Source of the DNA: CALLMM01 sp964429855
GTDB taxonomy: Bacteria > Armatimonadota > Chthonomonadetes > Chthonomonadales > CAJBBX01
DNA length: 64,000 nucleotides
Direction: 5' to 3'
Assembly: GCA_964429855.1 (NCBI GenBank)
Contig: CAYSDM010000021.1
Coordinates: 1 to 64,000, forward strand
A program made the position numbers and the translations under genes. Below the pieces are notes generated by a model. It did no database searches. It was not told the DNA's origin and was given only the letters and a program-made list of their open reading frames with translations. Below are positions 8,231 to 15,945 of this stretch, one piece after another; the first letter of the stretch is position 1, and each line of letters opens with the position of its first letter.

Positions 8231-9703
8231 ATGGCGCAGGCAACACTGACGGTTCTGCCAGAGATTCTGGGAACCATATCGCCCCTGCTGCATGGACACT
8301 TTGCTGAACATCTGGGACGCTGCTGTTATGATGGACTCTGGGTCGGGCCCGACTCGTCGATTCCTAACCGGGACGGATTTCGCGCCGATATTCTAACGGC
8401 GCTGCGCGAGGTCGGCATTCCGATTCTGCGCTGGCCCGGCGGCTGTTTTGCGGATACCTATCACTGGCGCGACGGCATCGGGCCGCGCGCGTCGCGTCCT
8501 CGCTCCCTCGGCGAAAGCTGCGGACTGCGCGTGATCGAAGACAATCACCTGGGGACGCATGAGTTTATCCATCTCTGTCGAGAGATCGGCGCGGAACCCT
8601 ATCTCGCCGGCAACGTCGGCTCCGGCTCGCCGCAGGAGTTGATGGACTGGATTCACTACTGCAACGGCAGGATGGACACAACGCTGGCGCGAGAGCGCGC
8701 CGCCAACGGACACCCGGAGCCGATGAACGTGCGCTACTGGGGCGTCGGTAACGAAAACTGGGGATGCGGCGGCAACTACGAGGCGGCGGACTACGCGAAA
8801 GAGTTCCGGCGATACGCCACCTTTCTGAAGATGGCGGATCCGTCCGTCGAACTGATTGCCTGCGGGCACAGCGACCGGACATGGAATCTGCGGGTTGTGG
8901 AGACGCTGCGCCATCATCTGGGCTATCTGGATCACCTGTCGGTGCACCGCTACTACTCGGCGGGGCGCGCCACCACCTTTATAGACGACGAGTACTATCA
9001 GCTTATGCGCGCCGGGGAGCTTGTCGAAGAGGATATCCGCTACACCGACGAGATTCTGCGATTCTTTACGGCGGGGCATCGGCAGGTCGGGATCGCGTTT
9101 GACGAGTGGGGAGTCTGGCATCCGGAGGCGCGCGGCGAGGCGAACTATGAGGAGCCGAGCACCCAGCGCGATGCGGTCTCGGCGGCGGGGGTGCTGGATA
9201 CGTTTCAGAAGTGGTGCGCCCGGGTCAGTATGGCAAACATGGCGCAGATCGTCAATGTTCTGCAGTGTCTGGTGCAGACGGACGGAGAGAAGATGTGGGT
9301 GACGCCGACCTATCACGTCTTCCGGCTCTATCGGGCGCATCGTGGCGCGCAGGCGCTGCGCGTGGAGGTGGAATCGCCGACGATAGACGCGCAGCCACTC
9401 TCCGGCTATCGCGCCGGTCTGCTGCCGCTGATCGCCGCTTCCGCCTCGCGCAAAGAGGGAAGACTGGCGGTCACTCTGACCAACCGCCACCGCGCGGAGG
9501 CGATGGAGGTGCAGATCGTCCTGCGCGACGGCAGACTCGGCGCGGGCACACTGGAGACGGTCGCCGCCCCGGCGGAAGCCGTTAACTCCGCCGATCAGCC
9601 CGACAACGTAACGCTGAAGGCGCAGAGCCTTGCGGCGGCGGGCGATACGCTCAGCCTTGCGCTGCCTCCCTGTTCCGTACAGACCCTTGTCGTGCAGGCG
9701 TAA
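8231..9703 (+). CDS. abfA: Alpha-L-arabinofuranosidase, GH51
   Basis: A 490-residue enzyme that removes alpha-L-arabinofuranosyl side chains from arabinan, arabinoxylan or their oligomers. The (beta/alpha)8 domain carries the GH51 acid/base in GNENWGCGG (E175) and the nucleophile in FDEWGVWH (E292). A C-terminal beta-sandwich follows from about residue 370. No signal peptide is present, so it probably acts in the cytoplasm on imported oligosaccharides, as GH51 enzymes usually do. The start at 8231 has AAAGGAGAG upstream. Neighbours are not sugar genes. Confidence 0.94.
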   Translation: MAQATLTVLPEILGTISPLLHGHFAEHLGRCCYDGLWVGPDSSIPNRDGFRADILTALREVGIPILRWPGGCFADTYHWRDGIGPRASRPRSLGESCGLRVIEDNHLGTHEFIHLCREIGAEPYLAGNVGSGSPQELMDWIHYCNGRMDTTLARERAANGHPEPMNVRYWGVGNENWGCGGNYEAADYAKEFRRYATFLKMADPSVELIACGHSDRTWNLRVVETLRHHLGYLDHLSVHRYYSAGRATTFIDDEYYQLMRAGELVEEDIRYTDEILRFFTAGHRQVGIAFDEWGVWHPEARGEANYEEPSTQRDAVSAAGVLDTFQKWCARVSMANMAQIVNVLQCLVQTDGEKMWVTPTYHVFRLYRAHRGAQALRVEVESPTIDAQPLSGYRAGLLPLIAASASRKEGRLAVTLTNRHRAEAMEVQIVLRDGRLGAGTLETVAAPAEAVNSADQPDNVTLKAQSLAAAGDTLSLALPPCSVQTLVVQA

Positions 9704-9723
9704 GCCGAAAGCGGCGATAACAC

Positions 9724-9754
9724 AGCGGAGTGTCCGCCGAAAGGACACTCCGCT
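9724..9754. terminator. Hairpin between convergent abfA and dam
   Basis: A perfect 12 bp inverted repeat (9724-9735 with 9743-9754) with a 7-base loop lies between two convergent genes. No clear T run follows on either side, so its strength as an intrinsic terminator is uncertain. Confidence 0.6.
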
Positions 9755-9783
9755 CAAAGGCGCATAAAGCGAAGAAGAAGACG

Positions 9784-10665
9784 CTATTCCGGGGACGGAT
9801 AGCGCGCCCGTTGCTCAAAGAGGAGCGCAAGCTGCGGCTCGCAGCGCGCGGCGATATCGTAGTTGGCGATGAACAACTCTTTACCCGGTTTCGCTCCGGG
9901 CTGTTTGTAGTTGTTCATGCCGTACTGCAGTTGCCACTCCACCATACAGGCATCCCCAAACAGTCTCTTCACTGCCGGGCAGTCGTCATAGGTGATGAGC
10001 CAGCGATGCGGGCAGGACTGTATGACCCGCGCAAAGCGTTCATGGTCAAACTGAAGGTGCAGATCGCCGCGCCGCCCGTAAAGACGCGACCGCGTCGCGG
10101 AGAAGTAGGGCGGGTCCAGGAAGACGAACACCTCCTCGCCGGGCGCGTTCACCAACCCGGCATAGTCCGCATGCGTGATCCGAACGCCCTGAAGCGCCCT
10201 GGAAGCCCCTTCGAGAGCGCGAATGGACGACAGGGTGAACCGTCCATGAAAAGCCTGCTCGGAGTAACCGCCTGAATCGACGGTTCCCGAGAAGGTGATG
10301 CGATTGAGCACGAAGAAGCGCGCGGCGCGTTCAAACTCGCTGCCCTCGCCATACCGCTCCACCAGTTCATAGAAGAGCCTGCGCCCATCTGTGGCGGTCT
10401 CTTTGATCTGTTTGACCGCCTCCGTCAGCGTGTTGACATCGGACTGCACTGTCTTCCAGAAGCAGTACAGTTCATAGTTCAGATCGTTGATCCAGAAGGA
10501 GCCATCCGGGAATAGCTGCCGTATGTGGAAGAAGACGGAGCCGCCGCCAACCATCGGTTCCCGGTATTCGCGGAACGGCGGAATGAGCGCGGCAATGCGT
10601 TCCAGAGCGCGCGACTTTCCGCCTGGAAACCGCAGCGGGCTTTTGATGAAACGGTTATGCGCCAA
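9784..10665 (-). CDS. dam: DNA N6-adenine methyltransferase (Dam/D12 class)
   Basis: A 293-residue D12-class (alpha-type) methylase. The SAM-binding region includes FPGGK (residues 13-17) and PMVGGGSVFF (38-46), and the catalytic motif IV is DPPY (184-187). The target-recognition part lies between. Length and order fit the Dam family, which methylates GATC, but target specificity cannot be read from motifs alone. No restriction endonuclease or specificity gene is adjacent, so it is an orphan methylase, used for regulation or repair, or a relic of a restriction system or phage. Confidence 0.88.
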   Translation of the reverse strand: MAHNRFIKSPLRFPGGKSRALERIAALIPPFREYREPMVGGGSVFFHIRQLFPDGSFWINDLNYELYCFWKTVQSDVNTLTEAVKQIKETATDGRRLFYELVERYGEGSEFERAARFFVLNRITFSGTVDSGGYSEQAFHGRFTLSSIRALEGASRALQGVRITHADYAGLVNAPGEEVFVFLDPPYFSATRSRLYGRRGDLHLQFDHERFARVIQSCPHRWLITYDDCPAVKRLFGDACMVEWQLQYGMNNYKQPGAKPGKELFIANYDIAARCEPQLALLFEQRARYPSPE

Positions 10666-10750
10666 TTTGCATACCTTCCAGGATCGCCGGCGTACCCGGT
10701 CGTTGCGCTTCCTCTTCCCGCCACTTCGCCTCGCCGGGACACAGACAGAT

Positions 10751-10774
10751 GGGTCGCTCCCGCAGGAGCGACCC
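10751..10774 (-). terminator. Hairpin downstream of the alcohol dehydrogenase gene
   Basis: A perfect 10 bp stem (10751-10760 with 10765-10774) with loop CGCA lies 28 bases past the alcohol dehydrogenase stop codon. There is no T run, so it may act as a terminator or as a 3'-end stabiliser. Confidence 0.55.
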
Positions 10775-10801
10775 TGTCCATACAGAGCGGAGCCGATCTG
10801 C

Positions 10802-11923
10802 CTACAAGCGGATCACCGAGCGAATGACGTTGCCGGTCTCCATGGTGTGGAAGGCGTCCTCCACCTCCTCCAGCGCGATCTCGCCGGTCACCATGCTGTC
10901 CAGATCGAGCTTGCCCTGCAGATAGAACTGCGCCATCAGCGGGAAGTCGTGCGAAGGCAGGGTATCGCCCGCATGGCAGACGCGCAGGTTCACCTTGTTC
11001 CAGTAGACTCCCGTATCAATGTTACCCACATTGAGCGTCACGCTGTCGTCGGGACCGGGGAATCCGATGGTGGTGGCGATGCCGTTGTAGTTGACCATAC
11101 GCACCGCCTGCTCGATGCACTCCATGCGCCCGGTCGCCTCGTAGGAGAAGTCCACGCCGCCCTCATAGCCAGGCCAGGGGTCTTTCACAAGACTGCGCAC
11201 CGCCGCTACCGGATCGCCCTCGCGGGCGTTCACCACATCGGTTGCGCCGAACTTCTTCGCCCACTCCAGTTTAACCGGGTTCACATCTACCGCGATGATC
11301 TGCTTTGCATGGCACAGCCTCGCGCCCTGAATCACGCTCAACCCCACGCCGCCGCAGCCGACCACCGCCACGCTTGCGCCCGGAAAGACCGAGGTCGTAT
11401 TCATGGTAGCGCCGACGCCGGTGATGACGCCGCAGGCGATCAGGCAGGCTTTCTCCAGCGGCATATTGTCCGGCATCTTCACCGCCGCTTTGCTGTGGAC
11501 GATCGTGCGCGTGGCAAAGGTTCCGCAGCGCAGCACCTGCGCGCACAGATCGCCCGTCGCTTTGCGGCGAAGGCGCTGTTTCGGACGCAGCGCCATGTAG
11601 CAGTGGCGCGGATCGCCCCGACGACAGGCGGGACACTGCTCGCAGGGGGCGCGATAGGCGATCACCACCGGATCGCCCTCCTGCAGATGGGTCACCCCTT
11701 CGCCCACCGCTTCCACATATCCGGCTCCCTCGTGTCCCAGCACGATGGGAAACTTCATTCCGGCTCCGTTTTGCATCTTCACCGTCAGGTCGGTGTGGCA
11801 GACGCCGCTGGCGACCACTTTCACCTGTACCTCTCCGGGACCGGGCGGATCAAGGAGAATATCCTCCACGACCACCGGCTTCCCCGGCTCAATCAGCATG
11901 GCTGCTCGCCCCTCAGTTGCCAT
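10802..11923 (-). CDS. Zinc-dependent medium-chain alcohol dehydrogenase (class III-like)
   Basis: A 373-residue MDR-family dehydrogenase that oxidises an alcohol or hemithioacetal with NAD+. Catalytic zinc ligands are visible at C42 and H64 (GHEGAGYVEAVGEGV), and the structural zinc is bound by C94, C97, C100 and C108. The Rossmann motif is GCGGVGLS, followed by an acidic residue (IIAVDVN) that favours NAD. Overall it resembles class III/formaldehyde-type and NDMA-dependent alcohol dehydrogenases. The substrate is not determined. It is read alone; the neighbours are unrelated. Confidence 0.9.
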   Translation of the reverse strand: MATEGRAAMLIEPGKPVVVEDILLDPPGPGEVQVKVVASGVCHTDLTVKMQNGAGMKFPIVLGHEGAGYVEAVGEGVTHLQEGDPVVIAYRAPCEQCPACRRGDPRHCYMALRPKQRLRRKATGDLCAQVLRCGTFATRTIVHSKAAVKMPDNMPLEKACLIACGVITGVGATMNTTSVFPGASVAVVGCGGVGLSVIQGARLCHAKQIIAVDVNPVKLEWAKKFGATDVVNAREGDPVAAVRSLVKDPWPGYEGGVDFSYEATGRMECIEQAVRMVNYNGIATTIGFPGPDDSVTLNVGNIDTGVYWNKVNLRVCHAGDTLPSHDFPLMAQFYLQGKLDLDSMVTGEIALEEVEDAFHTMETGNVIRSVIRL

Positions 11924-12040
11924 CTGGCTCCCTCTCCTTCATTGGATTCTCACGCTTATTCATGTCGCGTTCGCATCATAACGGCATATAGATTCCACGC
12001 TGCGCCCCGTTTTCCTGCCCCAGTCACGCCGCGCCGCTCT

Positions 12041-12268
12041 CTACTCCGCCTCCTCCGTACGGTCCACGAAGTAGAAGGGATTCTCCCGCATCTTCTCCAG
12101 CGCCTTATCCAGCAGCGCCTCGCCCAGAGTCTCCTGCAGAGCGCGCAGGATCGTCTCCGGATCCCGGATTCCCAGCGCACGGAAGGAGGAGTGAACCATC
12201 ACCGTATCGCCTGCGCGCAGTCCGAGCGCGCGGAGTTGTTCGGTCAGTTGATCGGATAAGCGTGTCAA
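12041..12268 (-). pseudogene. Truncated aminoglycoside 3-N-acetyltransferase-like remnant
   Basis: The first 45 residues (LTEQLRALGLRAGDTVMVHSS, then LRALQETLGE) match the N-terminus of AAC(3)/YokD-type acetyltransferases, which are about 260 residues long. After that the sequence departs from the family and stops at residue 75, so the catalytic core is missing. The start is TTG with AAGGGG 6 bases upstream, 15 bases after the membrane-protein gene that ends at 12284. The rest of the family sequence is not found in other frames down to 11930. I read it as a decayed or internally deleted gene. A functional small protein cannot be excluded. Confidence 0.6.
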
Positions 12269-12283
12269 AACATCCCCTTCATC

Positions 12284-12925
12284 TTACATCTGAGGCTCTT
12301 GCCTCTGCTTCGTTAAGCCGGATAGTAGAATACTGCCTGTATACGGCAACGCGACTGCCCATAACAGACAGGCAAGCGGATAGAAGACCTTCAGGCCGAT
12401 CTCGAGTTCCAACACCTGTCCGATAGGAAAAAAGATACCTGACAGGATCAGCGCGACGCATACCCATCGGGGCAGCAGGCGGCTGCGCAGAAAGCCGATC
12501 CCCAGCAGAAGGGAGGTGAGAGGAAAAAGCGGTCCCAGCAGCGCAAACATCAGCATTTCGCCGCCGGGATCGAGGTAGAACGCCGACCAGACCGTATCAC
12601 TCGCCCCATGTCGGCGAAGCGTAAACTCCAATACACGAGTATACTCCATCGCCACCCCCGCCACGGAGCCGCACAACCCTGTGATACTGGTGATCGCTCC
12701 CAGCGTCGGACTCTGCAGACTCAATCTTCCTGAGAGATGCAGATAGACCGGCACCAGGCACATAATTCCATAACAGCCAAGCAAGCCCTCAACATAGCTG
12801 GTTTTACCCGGCGGGATCAGCCCTATCCCTAGTCGGAAGGTGATCGCGGAAGCCAGCAGGAGAAGCGGCCCCGTCCAGTAAGCCAGCATCAGAAGTTTTC
12901 TACGAATTGGCGCCTCAATCTCCAT
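12284..12925 (-). CDS. Hypothetical multi-pass membrane protein
   Basis: A 213-residue protein with about six hydrophobic segments (near residues 12-33, 46-62, 72-92, 120-145, 152-170 and 182-205). It has no signal peptide beyond the first membrane segment and no catalytic motif that I can name. The layout resembles DUF998/DUF4386-type membrane proteins, but I am not sure of the family. It may be co-transcribed with the AAC(3) remnant that follows it. Confidence 0.75.
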   Translation of the reverse strand: MEIEAPIRRKLLMLAYWTGPLLLLASAITFRLGIGLIPPGKTSYVEGLLGCYGIMCLVPVYLHLSGRLSLQSPTLGAITSITGLCGSVAGVAMEYTRVLEFTLRRHGASDTVWSAFYLDPGGEMLMFALLGPLFPLTSLLLGIGFLRSRLLPRWVCVALILSGIFFPIGQVLELEIGLKVFYPLACLLWAVALPYTGSILLSGLTKQRQEPQM

Positions 12926-12972
12926 TTCCTGTACCTCACACAGAAGGGTATGCCGTCCAGCGCAGACGCGCG

Positions 12973-13638
12973 CTAGGAACGGCGCATGGCCAGCGTCAAG
13001 CCGTCGCCGATGGGAACCATGCTCAGATGGATGCGCTCATCCTGATGGAGTTTGGCGTTCAGGGCGCGCATCGCCTGCGTGTCGTGATCCTGCACGCTCT
13101 CATCCGCGACCTTTCCCGCCCACAGGGTGTTGTCAATGGCGATCAAGCCGCCGGCGTGTATCAGCTTCAGCGCGCGCTCATAGTAGGCGTCATAGTTGGA
13201 CTTGTCGGCATCAATAAAGGCGAAATCGAAGGTGTCCGCATGTCCGTCCGCCAGCAGCGCGTCCAGCGTCTGTGTGGCGGGAGCCAGACGCAGGTCAATC
13301 TTATGCGCGACTCCCGCCTCCTCCCAGTGACGACGCGCTATCGAAGTATACTCATCGCTCACGTCGCAGGCGATGATTTTGCCGTCCTCCGGCAGCGCCT
13401 GCGCCACCACCAGCGAACTGTATCCGGTGAAGACCCCGACCTCCAGCGTCTTGCGCGCTTTCAGCAGACGCACCAGCAGCGCCATGAACTGCCCCTGTTC
13501 AAACGAAATCTGCATACCGGAGTTGGGCATCTTCTCGGTCTCTTCGCGGAGGCGGCGCTGCGCCTCGTTCTGCGATCCGGAAACGGAGACCAGATAGGCA
13601 TGTATCTGGTCGGTCAGCGAGAGGGTTCGTGTTGCCAT
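12973..13638 (-). CDS. Class I SAM-dependent O-methyltransferase
   Basis: A 221-residue cytoplasmic enzyme of the caffeoyl-CoA/catechol O-methyltransferase family. The SAM site is seen in LEVGVFTGYSSL (motif I), followed by IIACDVSDEY. The metal-binding acidic residues are in FDFAFIDADKSNYDAYYE and GGLIAIDNTLWAG. The start at 13638 has AAGGAG 8 bases upstream and trims 12 residues from the longest frame. The substrate is unknown; bacterial members act on small catechols. It is divergent from the CNNM/CorC gene. Confidence 0.92.
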   Translation of the reverse strand: MATRTLSLTDQIHAYLVSVSGSQNEAQRRLREETEKMPNSGMQISFEQGQFMALLVRLLKARKTLEVGVFTGYSSLVVAQALPEDGKIIACDVSDEYTSIARRHWEEAGVAHKIDLRLAPATQTLDALLADGHADTFDFAFIDADKSNYDAYYERALKLIHAGGLIAIDNTLWAGKVADESVQDHDTQAMRALNAKLHQDERIHLSMVPIGDGLTLAMRRS

Positions 13639-13758
13639 ACGATAGGCTCCTTCGATGTCTGAGATGATATACAATATTGGACGGAAAGCCTTTGATTCCT
13701 TCGCAGACCTGCGCCATGTCAGAAAGGGATTGCGACGAGAAATAGCGAATTGTCCGGT

Positions 13759-15114
13759 ATGGAGTTCCTGGGAAAAGGACTGTTGAACCTGTTACCGGTG
13801 ATCGGGCTGGTGCTGCTCAACGGCTTTTTCGTGGCGGCGGAGTTCGCGCTGGTCAGCGTGCGCCGCTCCCGGATGGAGGAGTTAGCGGGGGCGGGGGACC
13901 GGCGGGCAAAGACGGTGCAGAGAGCGCTCGGACACCTCGACACCTATATTGCCGCCACCCAGCTTGGCATCACGATGGCTTCGCTCGGACTGGGGTTCAT
14001 CGGGGAGCCGGCGATCGCTCATCTGATCGAGCCGATTTTCGACCGCTTTCTGCCGGAGAAAGGCGCCCTGATCACCTCACACGGGGTCGCCATCGGCGTC
14101 GCCTTCGCCATCGCCACCGCCCTGCATATCGTCTTCGGGGAGCTTGCCCCTAAAAGCATCGCCCTGCAGAGACCGGAATCCACCTCCCTGTGGGTTACCA
14201 GCCCGCTGAACCTCTTTCTGACGCTTTTCCGCCCCTTTATCGTCCTGTTGAACGGTCTGGGCAATGCCGTCGTGCGCCTGATCGGGCTGCGCCCCGCCGC
14301 GGAACATGCCGCCGTACACTCTGTGCAGGAACTGGAGATTCTGGTTCAGTCCACCCGCGAGGCGGGGCTGCTGCAGGAAGAGCAGGAGGAGATGGTCTCG
14401 CGTGTCTTCCACTTCGAGGATACGATTGCGCGCAAGGTGATGACTCCGCGTCTGGATGTGACCGCCGTTGAAGCCGATGCCACGCTGGAGGAGTTGATCG
14501 AGATCATCATGCAGTCGGGACACTCCCGCCTGCCGGTCTATGATGACGACCTGGATAACATCGTCGGCATCATTCATGCCAAGGATGTGCTGCAGGAAGC
14601 GGTTCGCAATCCCTCCGGCTTCGCCATTCGCGAACACCTGCGCCCACCGATCTTCATCCCGGAGACCAAACGCATGGACGACCTGCTTGCCGATATGCGC
14701 CGCCATCACAGCCAGATCGTCATTGTGCGCGATGAGTTCGGGACGGTAACGGGCGTGGTGACCATCGAGGATCTGGTGGAGGAGGTCTTCGGAGAGATTC
14801 AGGACGAGTATGATCGCGAAGAGCCGCCCCTGGAACAGATGGATGAGCAGACATTTCGCGTGGATGCCCGGATGCCGTTAGCGGCTTTTAATGAAGCCCT
14901 GGTAGCCGACATCGCGTTGGAGGAGACCGACACCATCGGCGGATTTGTCTTCGGTCTGTTCGGGCATCAGCCACAGCAGGGCGATGAGACTCGCTGGAGG
15001 CAGTTCACCTTTCAGGTAGAGGCGACGGACGGACGGCGCATTCAAAAGCTGCGGGTGACCCGTCATCCCGCTCCGCTTTCGGGGGATGGGCTGGATACGG
15101 AGGAAGAGACCTGA
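13759..15114 (+). CDS. CNNM/CorC (hemolysin C) family membrane protein
   Basis: A 451-residue protein with the usual order: DUF21/CNNM transmembrane domain (about residues 1-190, containing GFFVAAEFALVSVRRSR), two CBS domains (about 210-335, with MTPRLDVTAVEAD and SRLPVYDDDLDNIVGIIHAKD), and a C-terminal CorC_HlyC transporter-associated domain (about 350-430). Members are linked to Mg2+ or Co2+ efflux. No clear ribosome binding site precedes either ATG 13759 or an in-frame TTG at 13750; the ATG is preferred. It is divergent from the O-methyltransferase gene. Confidence 0.93.
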   Translation: MEFLGKGLLNLLPVIGLVLLNGFFVAAEFALVSVRRSRMEELAGAGDRRAKTVQRALGHLDTYIAATQLGITMASLGLGFIGEPAIAHLIEPIFDRFLPEKGALITSHGVAIGVAFAIATALHIVFGELAPKSIALQRPESTSLWVTSPLNLFLTLFRPFIVLLNGLGNAVVRLIGLRPAAEHAAVHSVQELEILVQSTREAGLLQEEQEEMVSRVFHFEDTIARKVMTPRLDVTAVEADATLEELIEIIMQSGHSRLPVYDDDLDNIVGIIHAKDVLQEAVRNPSGFAIREHLRPPIFIPETKRMDDLLADMRRHHSQIVIVRDEFGTVTGVVTIEDLVEEVFGEIQDEYDREEPPLEQMDEQTFRVDARMPLAAFNEALVADIALEETDTIGGFVFGLFGHQPQQGDETRWRQFTFQVEATDGRRIQKLRVTRHPAPLSGDGLDTEEET

Positions 15115-15255
15115 GATCGGGCGTAACAGCGCTCTCATCCGATGTGACTTTTGTTACACCGCGAAGATTGAACAACGAGGTCTTCTCTGCGTCTGATAGG
15201 AACAGTGACCTGCTTCCACAGGCAAAACCATTCCGACAACGAGAAAGGTATCCAG

Positions 15256-15693
15256 ATGAGACGATTGACCACCCTTGCCGCTCTGTGCGCGCTGACCTTC
15301 AGCCTGACCGCTCTGTTCGCTCCGATAGCGGAAGCCCAGCGCGGCGAATCGCGTCCGCGACAGGGACAACGAGACGGATTCCGCAGACCGCCGGAGACGG
15401 GCAACAGCATTATCGCGATTCTGATCGGGCTGCTGAACACCCCGAAGGTTCAGACGCAGCTTAAAATGACCCCGGATCAGATCAAACAGGCGGAGGGGCT
15501 GAAACCCTATGTCGCAAAGATGAAAGATATCCGGCAGGATAAAACGCTGACCCCGGAGCAGAAGCGCGAGAAGCTGCGAGCAATCTCGACGGAGGCGCGG
15601 GAGAAGATCAAGGCGATCCTGACCCCGGAGCAGCAGAAGCAGCTTATGCAGATCGTCCGGGAGATGCGCCAGCGGGGCAAGCCCGGAAAGTAA
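15256..15693 (+). CDS. Periplasmic Spy/LTxxQ-like small protein
   Basis: A 145-residue exported protein. A signal peptide covers residues 1-27 (RRLTTLAALCALTF, ending AEA-Q). The mature part is highly charged and helical, with two LTPEQ motifs (TLTPEQKREKLR and ILTPEQQKQLM), as in Spy/CpxP and other LTxxQ proteins that act as periplasmic chaperones or metal-stress sensors. AAAGG upstream of the ATG at 15256 decides the start. It is a single-gene unit with a strong terminator downstream. The function is inferred from motif and composition only. Confidence 0.8.
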   Translation: MRRLTTLAALCALTFSLTALFAPIAEAQRGESRPRQGQRDGFRRPPETGNSIIAILIGLLNTPKVQTQLKMTPDQIKQAEGLKPYVAKMKDIRQDKTLTPEQKREKLRAISTEAREKIKAILTPEQQKQLMQIVREMRQRGKPGK

Positions 15694-15723
15694 GATGCGC
15701 CTTTTGGACGACCCTCGCCCCAT

Positions 15724-15769
15724 AAATCCCTTCCGAATCGCGTGAGAGCGATTCGGAAGGGATTTTTAT
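15724..15769 (+). terminator. Strong intrinsic terminator after the Spy-like gene
   Basis: An 18 bp perfect stem (15724-15741 with 15748-15765), loop GTGAGA, ending in a T-rich tail (TTTTTATA). Confidence 0.92.
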
Positions 15770-15782
15770 AAGGCGGTAAGAC

Positions 15783-15813
15783 GAGACTGCTTCGCTTCGC
15801 TCGCAATGACAGA
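15783..15813. repeat. Solitary half of a short dispersed repeat
   Basis: The segment contains GCTTCGCTTCGCTCGCAATG, which resembles the arms of short palindromic intergenic repeats seen in many GC-rich genomes and is related in sequence to the hairpin at 21042-21092. Only one arm is present here. Confidence 0.4.
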
Positions 15814-15945
15814 CCCGGGCGGCTCTGCGTTTTTTTATGATGGTTTTTCATCCCTGACGGAAACCTGCGCACTGCGAGTCCGTAAGTTCATTCATATGAT
15901 GCAGTTTACGCATTCATCTATCGCTGATCGCAGCGGGAGGATATC

